Positions 1-8,371 of a DNA stretch of 64,000 nucleotides are shown piece after piece. Source of the stretch: Streptomyces sp. F001 (GTDB taxonomy: Bacteria > Actinomycetota > Actinomycetes > Streptomycetales > Streptomycetaceae); contig NZ_QZWF01000014.1 in NCBI RefSeq assembly GCF_004187715.1, positions 62,001 through 126,000 on the forward strand, written 5' to 3'. Below the pieces are notes generated by a model. That model made no database searches. It worked only from the letters and a program-made list of their open reading frames with translations, and was not told where the DNA came from. The translations under genes were made by a program, and so were the position numbers. Position 1 is the first letter of the stretch; every line of letters begins with the position of its first letter.

Positions 1-83
1 ACGCCGGTGCGCTGGACCCGTACGACATGCTCGCGTCCGTGCTGATCCCAGCGGCTGACCTTGCTCGTGTCGATCTGCGGCAT
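1..83 (-). CDS. 5' end of an unidentified protein, cut by window edge
   Basis: An ATG at 83 on the minus strand follows a good ribosome site (GGAGG, four bases before the start). The visible N-terminus is MPQIDTSKVSRWDQHGREHV, a soluble-looking, charged sequence without a signal peptide. The frame is open to position 1. I do not recognise the family. The strong ribosome site and its position just downstream of the MFS gene are the only support that it is real. Confidence 0.5.
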   Translation of the reverse strand, partial: MPQIDTSKVSRWDQHGREHVVRVQRTG

Positions 84-298
84 GACGCCTCCAGCGTCCC
101 CGTCCGGCTGTCTCTTCGGGCAGCAAGGAGTGTGCAGCAGGATCAACATCAACAGGGGTCACTTCACGGCGAGTTGTCCAACCTGTGGCCGAGAGCCGCA
201 TGCCATGGCGCCGGCGAGGTGGCCGGCCTGGGGGCGCGGGGCCGTGACATGGTGCGGCTCCGCCGCGTGGGCGCGACCAGGCCACAGCCACCCCGCAG

Positions 299-1761
299 CT
301 AGGAACGATCCCCGCCCCCACCACCTGCCGCACCTCCTCCGACTCCAGCCGCTCGGCAGTCCGCTCAGCCGTCCCCGAGCCCACCGCCCTGGACACCGCA
401 CCGAACACCAGGACGGCCAGCCCGCACCCCACGAGAATCCACCACCCCGGCCCGGCGGCCGACACGAACGCATCCCGATACGACGACGCCCCGATCCCCG
501 AGACCAACACCGCCCCGACCACAGCGACCCCCAGGGTCTGCCCGAGCTGCCGACTGGTCGAGGCAACGGCCGCTGCAACACCCGCCTGCGCCCGCGGCAT
601 CCCGGACACCGCCGTGTTGGTGATCGGCGCGTTCACGAACCCGAATCCGATGCCGAACAGCAGGTACCCGAGGAAGAGGGTGACGTTCGACGTCTCGCCC
701 TCGAACGCCGCGAACAGCAGCGGACTCGCGGTCATCGCGACGCCCGCGATCAGCAACGGCAGCCGCGGCCCCACGCTCGCCAGCAGCCGCCCGGCCAACG
801 GGGCGCACACCAGCGTCGGCGCGGCCATCGGCAGCATCCACAGTCCGGCGTGCAGGGCGTCCAGGCCGCGCACATGCTGCAGATACAGCGTCGACAGGAA
901 CAGGAACCCGCCCAGCGACGCGAACGCACTGATGGCGATCACTGTGGCCCCGCTGAAGGGCGCCGACCGGAAGAAGCGCAGGTCGACCAGCGGCTCCGCG
1001 CGGCGTGGCTCGTACGAGAGCAGGCCGATCAGTGCGATGACCGCGACCGCCGCGAACGGCAGTACGGTCGCGAGCCCCGCGTTCGGCGCCTCGATGATCG
1101 CGTACGTCAGGGAGCCGAACAGCGCGATCACCAGCACCTGGCCGACCGGATCGGGCCGCCGGGCCTTCGGGGCGCGGGATTCGGGGACGTACCGCAACGT
1201 CAGCAGCAGCGCAGCGAGACCCACCGGCAGGTTGATCCAGAAGATCGCCCGCCAGTCCACCGCCTCCACCAGCAGTCCGCCCACCAGCGGTCCCGCCGCC
1301 ATCGAGATTCCGACGACCCCACCCCACGCCCCGATCGCGCGGGCGCGCTCGCGCGGGTCGGTGAAGGTGTTGGTGATGATCGACATGGCGACCGGGTTGA
1401 GCATGGAGCCGCCCACCGCCTGGACCATGCGGAAGATCACCAGTATGTCCAGGTTGGGCGCGACGGAGCACAGTGCCGAGCCGATCGTGAAGACGATCAG
1501 GCCCGCGATGAAGACCCGCTTGCGGCCGATCCGGTCGGCGGTGGAGCCCGCGAGCATCAGCAGCGAGGCGAGGACGAGCGTGTACGCGTCTATCGTCCAC
1601 TGCAGGCCCGAGGTGCTGGCGTGCAGGTCGTCCTGCATGGAGGGCAGGGCGACATTGAGCACCGTGTTGTCGAGGCTCACGATCAGCAGGCTCATACAGC
1701 AGATCGCGAGGACCAGCAGGCGGTGGCGTTGGCTGAGCTCGGGCTCGGGCATACGCCCCAT
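299..1761 (-). CDS. MFS drug:proton antiporter, 14-TM DHA2 (EmrB/QacA) type, 3' end frameshifted
   Basis: Inner-membrane multidrug-type exporter. From ATG 1761 the protein reads MGRMPEPELSQRHRLLVLAI, then the first helix with SLDNTVLNVALPSM. Motif A follows (GSTADRIGRKRVFIAG, about residue 75), then a motif-C-like stretch near GISMAAGPLVGG. About 480 residues with many hydrophobic segments is normal for the 14-helix group. In frame there is no stop at all down to position 1, so it would run into the next gene. One extra base in the G/C-rich run near 311-324 would bring in TAG at 299-301 and end the protein at ...VVGGGDRS, so I place the end there. It is divergent from dus over a 69-bp gap containing a palindrome, which suggests a local repressor. 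Substrate unknown. Confidence 0.8.
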
Positions 1762-1791
1762 CGTACGCCGATTTCGATAGTGCGACTAACT

Positions 1792-1812
1792 AATGAGTTT
1801 TACACACTCATT
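1792..1812. promoter_or_regulatory. Candidate repressor operator (perfect 7-bp inverted repeat)
   Basis: AATGAGT and ACTCATT form perfect arms around a 7-base spacer, in an A/T-rich patch between the divergent MFS (start 1761) and dus (start 1831) genes. Length and symmetry fit a TetR- or MarR-type site. The matching regulator is not in the window. Confidence 0.5.
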
Positions 1813-1830
1813 GCACGGCACAATGGAGGG

Positions 1831-2961
1831 ATGTCCACGCCCCTGCAGATCGGCCCGCACACCGTCCAGCCGCCCGTCGTCCTGGCCCCCATGGCCGGGA
1901 TCACCAACGCGCCCTTCCGCACCCTGTGCCGGGAGTTCAGCGGCGGCAAAGGCCTGTTCGTGAGTGAGATGATCACCACCCGGGCGCTGGTCGAACGCAA
2001 CGAGAAGACCATGCAGCTGATCCACTTCGACGCGACCGAGCGGCCGCGTTCGATCCAGCTGTACGGCGTGGACCCGGCGACCGTCGGCAAGGCCGTCCGC
2101 ATGATCGTGGAGGAGGACCGCGCCGACCACATCGATCTGAACTTCGGCTGCCCGGTCCCCAAGGTGACGCGCAAGGGCGGCGGTTCCGCGCTGCCCTACA
2201 AGCGCAACCTGCTCCGCGCCATCCTGCGCGAGGCCGTCAGCGGGGCCGGTGACCTGCCCGTGACGGTGAAGCTGCGCAAAGGCATCGACGACGACCACAT
2301 CACCTACCTCGACGCCGGCCGTATCGCCGTCGAGGAGGGCGTCACCGCCATCGCCCTGCACGGCCGCACCACCGCCCAGCACTACGGCGGCACCGCCGAC
2401 TGGGACGCCATCGCCCGGCTGAAGGAGCATGTGCCGGAGATCCCCGTGCTCGGCAACGGCGACATCTGGTCGGCCGAGGACGCGCTGCGGATGGTGCGGG
2501 AGACCGGCTGCGACGGGGTCGTGGTGGGGCGCGGGTGCCTCGGGCGGCCGTGGCTCTTCGCCGACCTGGTCGCCGCCTTCGAGGGACGGGCCGACTTCCG
2601 TGAGCCCACCCTGCGCGAGGTCGCCGACGTCATGATCCGGCACGCCACTCTCCTGGGTGAGTGGATCGGCGACGAGTCACGTGGCGTCATCGACTTCCGT
2701 AAGCACGTCGCCTGGTACCTCAAGGGCTTCGCGGTCGGCTCGGAGATGCGCAAACGGCTCGCGATCACCTCTTCCCTGGAGGAACTCCGCTCCGGGCTGG
2801 ACGAGCTGGACCTCGACCAGCCCTGGCCCACCGGCGCCGATGGCCCGCGCGGCCGTACGTCCGGCAACAACCGGGTGGTGCTCCCGGACGGCTGGCTGAA
2901 GGACCCGTACGACTGCGCGGGGATCAGCGAGGACGCGGAGCTGGACACCTCCGGCGGCTGA
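1831..2961 (+). CDS. dus: tRNA-dihydrouridine synthase (Dus, NifR3 family)
   Basis: FMN/NADPH enzyme that reduces uridine to dihydrouridine in tRNA D-loops. The 376-residue protein opens with the TIM-barrel start VVLAPMAGITNAPFR. It carries the family signature DLNFGCPVPKVTRKGGGSAL with the catalytic cysteine at about residue 107. ALHGRTTAQHY, GNGDIWS and VVGRGCLGRPWLF are the usual FMN-phosphate segments. The start at 1831 has an adjacent GGAGGG. An upstream extension is open but shows no family sequence. The C-terminal 40 residues (RGRTSGNNRVVLPDGWLKDP) are typical of actinobacterial members. It ends immediately against the convergent sulfatase gene, with no gap. Confidence 0.95.
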   Translation: MSTPLQIGPHTVQPPVVLAPMAGITNAPFRTLCREFSGGKGLFVSEMITTRALVERNEKTMQLIHFDATERPRSIQLYGVDPATVGKAVRMIVEEDRADHIDLNFGCPVPKVTRKGGGSALPYKRNLLRAILREAVSGAGDLPVTVKLRKGIDDDHITYLDAGRIAVEEGVTAIALHGRTTAQHYGGTADWDAIARLKEHVPEIPVLGNGDIWSAEDALRMVRETGCDGVVVGRGCLGRPWLFADLVAAFEGRADFREPTLREVADVMIRHATLLGEWIGDESRGVIDFRKHVAWYLKGFAVGSEMRKRLAITSSLEELRSGLDELDLDQPWPTGADGPRGRTSGNNRVVLPDGWLKDPYDCAGISEDAELDTSGG

Positions 2962-4704
2962 TCACCCGCTGGGCTTGGAGCCGTACGCCGTCAGGAACCG
3001 GTCCCGGAAGTCGCTCATCTTCCACACCGGCGCGTCCTGGTCCGGCTTGAGGCCGTCCGTCCAGCCCCAGCCGGAGATCTTGTCGAGCACCTTCGGGTCC
3101 TTGGCGACGATCGTGACCGGTACGTCCCGGCTGGCGCGCTGGCCGCTGACCCGGGCGATGGGCTGGTGGTCGCCGAGGAAGACCAGGACGGTGTCCTCGG
3201 TGCCGTAGCGCTCCAGCCACTGGGTCAGGCTGGTGAGCGAGTACGCGATGGACTTGCCGTACTCCTCCTTGGACCGGTTCGAGTCGGCGATCACCTCGGA
3301 GGGGTCGGTGCCCGCCTTCTCGATGCCGTCGAAGACCGAGCCGTCGCCCAGCTCGTCCCAGTCGACCATCTTCGGGATCGGCGCCCACGGCTGGTGACTG
3401 GACGTCAGGATGATCTCCGCCATCAGCGGCTGGTCGCGCTTCTTGCCGTGCTCCAGTCGCTGGAACGCCTCCAGCGCGTACTGGTCCGGCATCGTCGACC
3501 AGCTGAACTTCGGCCCCTTGTAGCCGAGATGGAAAGCGTCGTAGACGTTGTCCAGCCCGTAGAACTTCGCCTCCGGCCAGCCCTTCTGCACACCCGGCAC
3601 CACACCGACGGTCCGCCAGTCGCCGGTCTTCTGGAAGGCCTTGGTGAGGGTGAGGTGGTCGCCGGAGGTGACGGTGCGGAAGCGCTGCTGGCTGCTGATC
3701 CACAGGCCCGACAGGAACGTGGAGTGCCCCAGCCAGCTGCTGCCCCCGTAGGTCGCCGAGGTCAGCCAGCCGCTCTTCGCGGCGTACCCCGCCTCGGTCA
3801 GCGCCTTGTCGCCGCTGTCCAGGGACTTCAGCACACCGGGCGAGATCAGCGGGTCCTCGAGCGCGCTGCGGCCGTAGCTCTCGATGAACGTGAACAGGAC
3901 GTCCTTGCCGCGCAGGTCCGGCACCAGCTGGTCGCCGGGCGTGCTGCCGAAGACGTCCTCCTTCGCCTCCCGCTCGAACGCGGCCTCGTCGCGCAGCGTG
4001 GTCTGCACCCGCCGCGTCTGGATCTCCAGCAGCGCCGCCGCATGGTCGGAGGCGATCGGCAGCCCGGCGAACTGCACGCCGAGCGCGTACGCCAGCGTCC
4101 ATACGACAGCGGCGGCGAGCGTCGAGCGGACGGCGACGGTGCGATGCCGGACGAGCAGGTTGCTCAGCCGGACCGTCGCCAGCGTCATGACCGCGAACAG
4201 CAGCACGGCGAGCGCGATCGCCCCGATGGCCAGCCCGGTCGCGCCCGCCCCGCCCATGGTGTCCTTCATGTAGGACTGGGCGTCGTCGAGCAGCCCCCAG
4301 TCGAGGACCAGGTTGAAGCCGCGGCCGAGGTATTCGTTGAAGCCCATGTCGAGCAGGTTGAGCACGGTCAGCGCGGCGAGTCCGACCCCGGCGACGATCG
4401 CCGCCACCAGCCGCGGACGGCGGGGCAGCACGAGCAGCACCGCGGCACCGATGATCGCCTCCACCGGGATCCGCACGAACTTGCCCCACGCGAGGGCGGC
4501 GAGGGTGTTCGGCACGAGCAGCGCGAACAGGACCAGGGCGACGGAGAGGGCGGTCGCGGTCCAGCGCAGGGCGCGGGCGGCGGTGGGGTGGCCGGTGCGC
4601 CAGCGGGCCAGGCGGCCTTCGGGGGCGGCGGGTTCCGCGGTCTGATCCGAGGGCTGCGGGGCGTCATCGGTCGTGTGCTGCGGTTGACGCGTGAAGACAG
4701 CCAC
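2962..4704 (-). CDS. Membrane sulfatase-family protein (LtaS / phosphoglycerol transferase-like)
   Basis: Predicted polytopic membrane protein with an extracytoplasmic alkaline-phosphatase-fold domain, as in lipoteichoic acid synthases and phosphoglycerol transferases. I chose GTG 4704 (VAVFTRQPQ...) because GGAGGG lies eight bases upstream; earlier in-frame starts lack one. At 580 residues it has a Pro/Ala-rich cytoplasmic head, about five hydrophobic segments to near residue 230, then the sulfatase domain. Within it FTFIESYGRSALE supplies the first metal acidic residue, ATYGGSSWLGHSTFLSG the nucleophile region, and VLVFLGDHQPIA the last Asp/His metal ligands. A role in glycerol-phosphate polymer or lipid head-group modification follows from the family; the substrate is not shown. 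Confidence 0.85.
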   Translation of the reverse strand: MAVFTRQPQHTTDDAPQPSDQTAEPAAPEGRLARWRTGHPTAARALRWTATALSVALVLFALLVPNTLAALAWGKFVRIPVEAIIGAAVLLVLPRRPRLVAAIVAGVGLAALTVLNLLDMGFNEYLGRGFNLVLDWGLLDDAQSYMKDTMGGAGATGLAIGAIALAVLLFAVMTLATVRLSNLLVRHRTVAVRSTLAAAVVWTLAYALGVQFAGLPIASDHAAALLEIQTRRVQTTLRDEAAFEREAKEDVFGSTPGDQLVPDLRGKDVLFTFIESYGRSALEDPLISPGVLKSLDSGDKALTEAGYAAKSGWLTSATYGGSSWLGHSTFLSGLWISSQQRFRTVTSGDHLTLTKAFQKTGDWRTVGVVPGVQKGWPEAKFYGLDNVYDAFHLGYKGPKFSWSTMPDQYALEAFQRLEHGKKRDQPLMAEIILTSSHQPWAPIPKMVDWDELGDGSVFDGIEKAGTDPSEVIADSNRSKEEYGKSIAYSLTSLTQWLERYGTEDTVLVFLGDHQPIARVSGQRASRDVPVTIVAKDPKVLDKISGWGWTDGLKPDQDAPVWKMSDFRDRFLTAYGSKPSG

Positions 4705-4817
4705 CCGAGGGTCCCTCCGTACGAAAGCACTGTGAAGCGGCGGACCCGGCGTGGGGGAACGGGCCCGCCGCAGTGTCGTACGGCTGGACGCCGGACTCCG
4801 TTCACCCGTTCCGTCAG

Positions 4818-4859
4818 GAACCTGCTTCCGCCACGAACCTGCTTCCGCCACGAACCTGC
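4818..4859. repeat. 17-bp tandem repeat, 2.5 copies
   Basis: GAACCTGCTTCCGCCAC occurs at 4818-4834 and again at 4835-4851, followed by eight bases of a third copy. It lies in the 157-bp gap between the sulfatase start and the stop of the debranching-type hydrolase. No function is evident. Confidence 0.75.
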
Positions 4860-4861
4860 GG

Positions 4862-6799
4862 TTACACGCCCCCGACCGCCGTCAGCAGTGCCAGCGGTGC
4901 CGCCGCCGAGCGGGACTCCCGTTCGCACGCGTGCGGGTACGGCACCGGCTCGGCATGCGTGTCCCGGCCGTACCCGGCGAGCACCTCCGGCAGCCGGTGC
5001 CCGGCCGCGGTCGCCGCGTCGACCAGGGCGTGGGCGACGGTGCGGGCCTCGTCGTGCAGGCCGTAGCGGGCCAGCCCCAGCGTGATCAGCGCGTTGTCGT
5101 GCGGCCAGACCGAACCGCGGTGGTACGACAGCGGGTGGTACGCCGGCTGCCCGGCCGCCAGCGTGCGCACCCCCCAGCCGGAGAAGAAGTCGGGTTCGAG
5201 GAGCCGCCGGCCGACGAGCTCGCCGTACTCCTTGTCCAGCAGCCCCGACCAGAGCAGATGCCCGGCGTCCGACGCCAGCGCGTCCACCTGACGCCCCTCA
5301 CCGTCGAGCGCGAGCGCCGGGAAGGAGCGGTCCGGCATCCAGAAGTCCCGCTGGAAACGGTCCCGCAGATCACCGGCCGCCTGCTCCAGCAGCGCCGCGT
5401 ACGTCTCGTCGCGCCACACCGCGCGGGCCAGCCACGCCGTGCGGCGCAGCGCGTCGTACGCGTAGCCCTGCGCGCCCGCCGCCATCACCGGCCCGGTCGG
5501 CCGGGTGCCGTCGGCGCAGCAGATCGCGCCGGGGGAGTCCTTCCAGTTCTGGTTGGCCAGGCCGCCCTGGTCGGCGCGGTAGACGAGATAGCCGCGCGAG
5601 GTCAGCCCGCCGTGGTCCAGCATCCAGCCGACCGCCGCGCGGGCGTGCTGCTGAAGCCGGCGGGCCGGCCCGGTGTCCCCGGTCTGCTCGACGTACGCCC
5701 CGAGCAGGACGAGGAACAGCGGGGTCGCGTCCACCGAGCCGTAGTACCGCCCGTACGGTACCTGCCCGAAGTGGGCCAGCTCGCCGTCCCGCACCTCGTG
5801 CACGATCTTGCCGGGCTGGGCGACCGACTCGGCGTTCGTCCCGGTCGCCTGGGTCGCGGCCAGCGCCGGGAGCGTGGCGGCGGCGAGCTGGGGCCGGTAC
5901 GGGAGGGCGAACAGGGAGGTGAGCAGGGCGTCGCGGCCGAGCAGGGTCAGGAACCAGGGCGCTCCTGCGGCGGGGACGCGCAGCTCCTCGCCGTCCGGTC
6001 CGGTGGCCGGTACCTGCAACGCGGCCAGGTCGGCCAGGCCGCGCGCACAGGCCGCCGCCAGTTCCGGCCAGCCGGTGGGGAAGGCGATGCCCTCGACGAA
6101 CCTGCCCTCCTTGTCGAGGAGTTGCTCGGTGACGGCGGCGGGGGAGCGCGGTACGCGCAGCGCCCGCTTCTCGCCGTGCGGGCGCGCCATGACCCGCAGG
6201 GTCAGCTCCGCCGTGCCGTGCGGTTCCAGGTCGAGGGTCCAGACGAGGCGGCGCGCGCCGGTGCCGGTCTCCTCGACGGCGTCCGGCGGGGGCTCGGCCG
6301 TCACCGTCGTACAGGAACGCCACGCGCCGCGCTGGTAGGTGAACTCCACGCCGTCGTCGAGAACCTGGCGGGAGCGCAGGGCGCCGGGCTTGGTGTAGGT
6401 GCGGTGGTCCGAGCGCAGTTCGAACTGGTCGGTGAAGTCGGCGTCGGCGGTGACGGCGAGGCGGATCGTGGTCGGCACCGGGCGGTTGCTGGTGACGCGC
6501 AGCGACTCGACGAACGAGCTGTCCCCGACGGCCTGTTCACGGAAGAGCGCGTACGCGGCCGGCTCCTGGCGGCCGCCCCGCGGGACCAGCACACAGCGCG
6601 TGGTGTCCCCGCCGGTCACGGGGCTCAGGGCCTCCGGCACGGCGCCGTCGACCGTGAGCTGCCAGCGGCTGAGGTGCCGGCCGTCGCGCACGAACAGCCC
6701 GTCCGGGGAGCTGCCGCTCCGCACCCCGCTGATGTCCCCGCTGTCGCCCACGACGGCGAACGTCCCGCCGTGCACGAGCAGATGATGCCGGTTCGTCAT
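4862..6799 (-). CDS. Glycogen-debranching-type glycoside hydrolase (GDE N-terminal domain plus (alpha/alpha)6 barrel)
   Basis: Cytoplasmic carbohydrate-active enzyme of 645 residues. The first 200 residues match the N-terminal domain of bacterial amylo-alpha-1,6-glucosidase-like proteins (HHLLVHGGTFAVVGDSGDIS; LFVRDGRHLSRWQL). The rest is a six-hairpin barrel: PWFLTLLGRDALLTS, GEVPYGRYYGSVDATPLF-like text, QNWKDSPGAI, and YHRGSVWPHDNALI with catalytic-region acidic residues. The start ATG (6799) overlaps the stop of the upstream hydrolase in an ATGA, so the two are co-translated. With the neighbouring ROK regulator this looks like a sugar-inducible catabolic pair. Substrate unproven: glycogen, trehalose or mannosyl compounds are possible. 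Confidence 0.85.
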   Translation of the reverse strand: MTNRHHLLVHGGTFAVVGDSGDISGVRSGSSPDGLFVRDGRHLSRWQLTVDGAVPEALSPVTGGDTTRCVLVPRGGRQEPAAYALFREQAVGDSSFVESLRVTSNRPVPTTIRLAVTADADFTDQFELRSDHRTYTKPGALRSRQVLDDGVEFTYQRGAWRSCTTVTAEPPPDAVEETGTGARRLVWTLDLEPHGTAELTLRVMARPHGEKRALRVPRSPAAVTEQLLDKEGRFVEGIAFPTGWPELAAACARGLADLAALQVPATGPDGEELRVPAAGAPWFLTLLGRDALLTSLFALPYRPQLAAATLPALAATQATGTNAESVAQPGKIVHEVRDGELAHFGQVPYGRYYGSVDATPLFLVLLGAYVEQTGDTGPARRLQQHARAAVGWMLDHGGLTSRGYLVYRADQGGLANQNWKDSPGAICCADGTRPTGPVMAAGAQGYAYDALRRTAWLARAVWRDETYAALLEQAAGDLRDRFQRDFWMPDRSFPALALDGEGRQVDALASDAGHLLWSGLLDKEYGELVGRRLLEPDFFSGWGVRTLAAGQPAYHPLSYHRGSVWPHDNALITLGLARYGLHDEARTVAHALVDAATAAGHRLPEVLAGYGRDTHAEPVPYPHACERESRSAAAPLALLTAVGGV

Positions 6800-8289
6800 C
6801 CCCGGTCCCCTCCCTTGGCTCCGTTGGCTGCGTCGGCCGCCTTGGCTTCCAGCAGGTCGAGCGTGAGTGCGGCGGTCCAGCCGAAGCCGGTCGCCCCGCA
6901 GGCCGCGCCGGTGTACGGGTCCACGTACTCCGCGAACCCGGACGCGTCGGCGGTGTCGAGCATCGCCTCGCGCAGCGCGCCGGCCCGCTCCGTCTCGCCG
7001 TGCACCCTCAGGCCCCGCTCCAGCAGCCAGCTCGTGTTGAACCAGGCCGGGCCGCGCCAGTACCGGTGCGGATCGAAGGCCTCGCCGAGCAGGTCGTAGC
7101 TCGGCACGAGCCGGGTACCGGCGCCGAAGTGCGGACCGGCGAGCGTGCGCACGAGGGCGGCGACGACGGCGCGGGGGAGGGTGGGCAGGAGGAGGGGGAC
7201 GAGGCCGGAGACGCTGCGTTCGGGGATCAGGTCGCCGCTGCGGGCGTCCTGGCTGCTTCGGGTGCCCTGGCTGTTTCGGACGTCCTGGCCGCTTCGGATG
7301 TCCTTGCAGAAGAACATCCCCTCGGCCGGATCCCACAGCCGGTCGATGAGGACGCCCGTCAGGCGCTCCGCGCGGGCCTGCCGGGCCGTGCCCGTCGCGC
7401 CCAGCTCGCGGGCGATGCGGGCCAGCGCGTGCTCGGAGGCGATCAGCAGTGCGTTGAACGCCGGGTCCTCCACGGCGAACGCGCTGTCCCCGTCGGCGTA
7501 ACCCCGGTCCCGGTAGTCCGTCGCCAGCCGCACATACCGCCCGTAGTCGAGGTCCGTCGGCCGGTCCTCGGGTGCGCCGTGGGCGAGGTCGGCGCGACGG
7601 AAGGAGCGGGCCGGGGCGGGGGTGACACGGGCGAGCGGGGCGTCCCAGCAGGGGCTGTTGTCCATCCCCTGCTCCCACGGGTGCACGACCGACACGAGCC
7701 CGCCCCCGCCCAGGTCACGCCGGTGCAGCAGATAGCGGTGCCAGGCCGCCAGCCGCGGATACACCCCGGCGAGGAAGCCGCGCGCCCGCGACAGGCCCGG
7801 GTCGGCGCAGTGCACCAGCCAGGCCGCCAGCGCGTGCACCGGTGGCTGCACGATGCCGGAGGTCTGTACGGTGCGCGGGGCACCCGCAGCGCGTCCCGCG
7901 GTCGAGGAGCGCCAGAAGTCGGGGCTCGGGAAGTACGCGTCCAGCGGCACGGAGGGGTTGAAGACGATGTGCGGGATCCGCCCGTCGCCCCACTGCGCGG
8001 CCAGCAGCGTCTCCAGCTCCGTCTGGGCCCGTAACGGCGACAGGTGCCGGAGCCCGATCGCGATGAACCCCGAGTCCCAGGACCACTGGTGGGGGTACAG
8101 GCCGCGCGAGGGCACCGTCGACGTTCCGGTCCAGTTGCCCTCCAGGACGCGCGCGGCCCTGAGATGCGGCGAATCCGGCATCAGGCCCGGATCGTATACA
8201 ACCTCCCGCGCGGCGGGACGGAATGTGAGCTGGGCAGTGCGATCCACTCGGGGCTCCCCGAAAGACGTCCAGGCGACCGGTTTGACCAT
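6796..8289 (-). CDS. MGH1/GH63-like glycoside hydrolase
   Basis: A 497-residue (alpha/alpha)6-barrel hydrolase of the mannosylglycerate hydrolase / GH63 type. Key segments are GLYPHQWSWDSGFIAIGLRH near residue 65, SVVHPWEQGMDNSPCWD near 200, and YWRGPAWFNTSWLLERGL plus EYVDPYTGAACGATGFGWTAA at the end. These are the family's substrate-cleft and catalytic acid/base regions. The start ATG 8289 is the last in-frame ATG before an A/T-rich promoter region; its ribosome site is weak. Translation is coupled to the downstream debranching-type enzyme by a four-base overlap. A run of four hexapeptides sits in the middle (7231-7302). It may release glucose or mannose from a short alpha-linked saccharide. 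Confidence 0.8.
   Translation of the reverse strand: MVKPVAWTSFGEPRVDRTAQLTFRPAAREVVYDPGLMPDSPHLRAARVLEGNWTGTSTVPSRGLYPHQWSWDSGFIAIGLRHLSPLRAQTELETLLAAQWGDGRIPHIVFNPSVPLDAYFPSPDFWRSSTAGRAAGAPRTVQTSGIVQPPVHALAAWLVHCADPGLSRARGFLAGVYPRLAAWHRYLLHRRDLGGGGLVSVVHPWEQGMDNSPCWDAPLARVTPAPARSFRRADLAHGAPEDRPTDLDYGRYVRLATDYRDRGYADGDSAFAVEDPAFNALLIASEHALARIARELGATGTARQARAERLTGVLIDRLWDPAEGMFFCKDIRSGQDVRNSQGTRSSQDARSGDLIPERSVSGLVPLLLPTLPRAVVAALVRTLAGPHFGAGTRLVPSYDLLGEAFDPHRYWRGPAWFNTSWLLERGLRVHGETERAGALREAMLDTADASGFAEYVDPYTGAACGATGFGWTAALTLDLLEAKAADAANGAKGGDRG
7231..7302 (-). repeat. In-gene 18-bp repeat (four hexapeptides)
   Basis: Within the GH63-like gene four 18-bp units encode DIRSGQ, DVRNSQ, GTRSSQ and DARSGD in tandem. 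They sit on a surface loop directly after FFCK, a place where family members normally have a short turn. Slippage expansion of a loop is the simplest reading. Confidence 0.75.
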
Positions 8290-8371
8290 CGCTACCGTAG
8301 GGTTACGTCTATTTAACACGCAAAACCCAATATGTAATGCAGGGTTGAGAAACACAAGGGGGTGCGCAGGT
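8290..8371. promoter_or_regulatory. Divergent promoter region, glycoside hydrolases / ROK regulator
   Basis: An 82-bp, unusually A/T-rich gap with GGGTT and AACCC elements arranged as imperfect inverted repeats (around 8300-8345). The position between a ROK regulator and its likely targets makes this the expected operator. No single palindrome is convincing enough to define the site. Confidence 0.4.
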
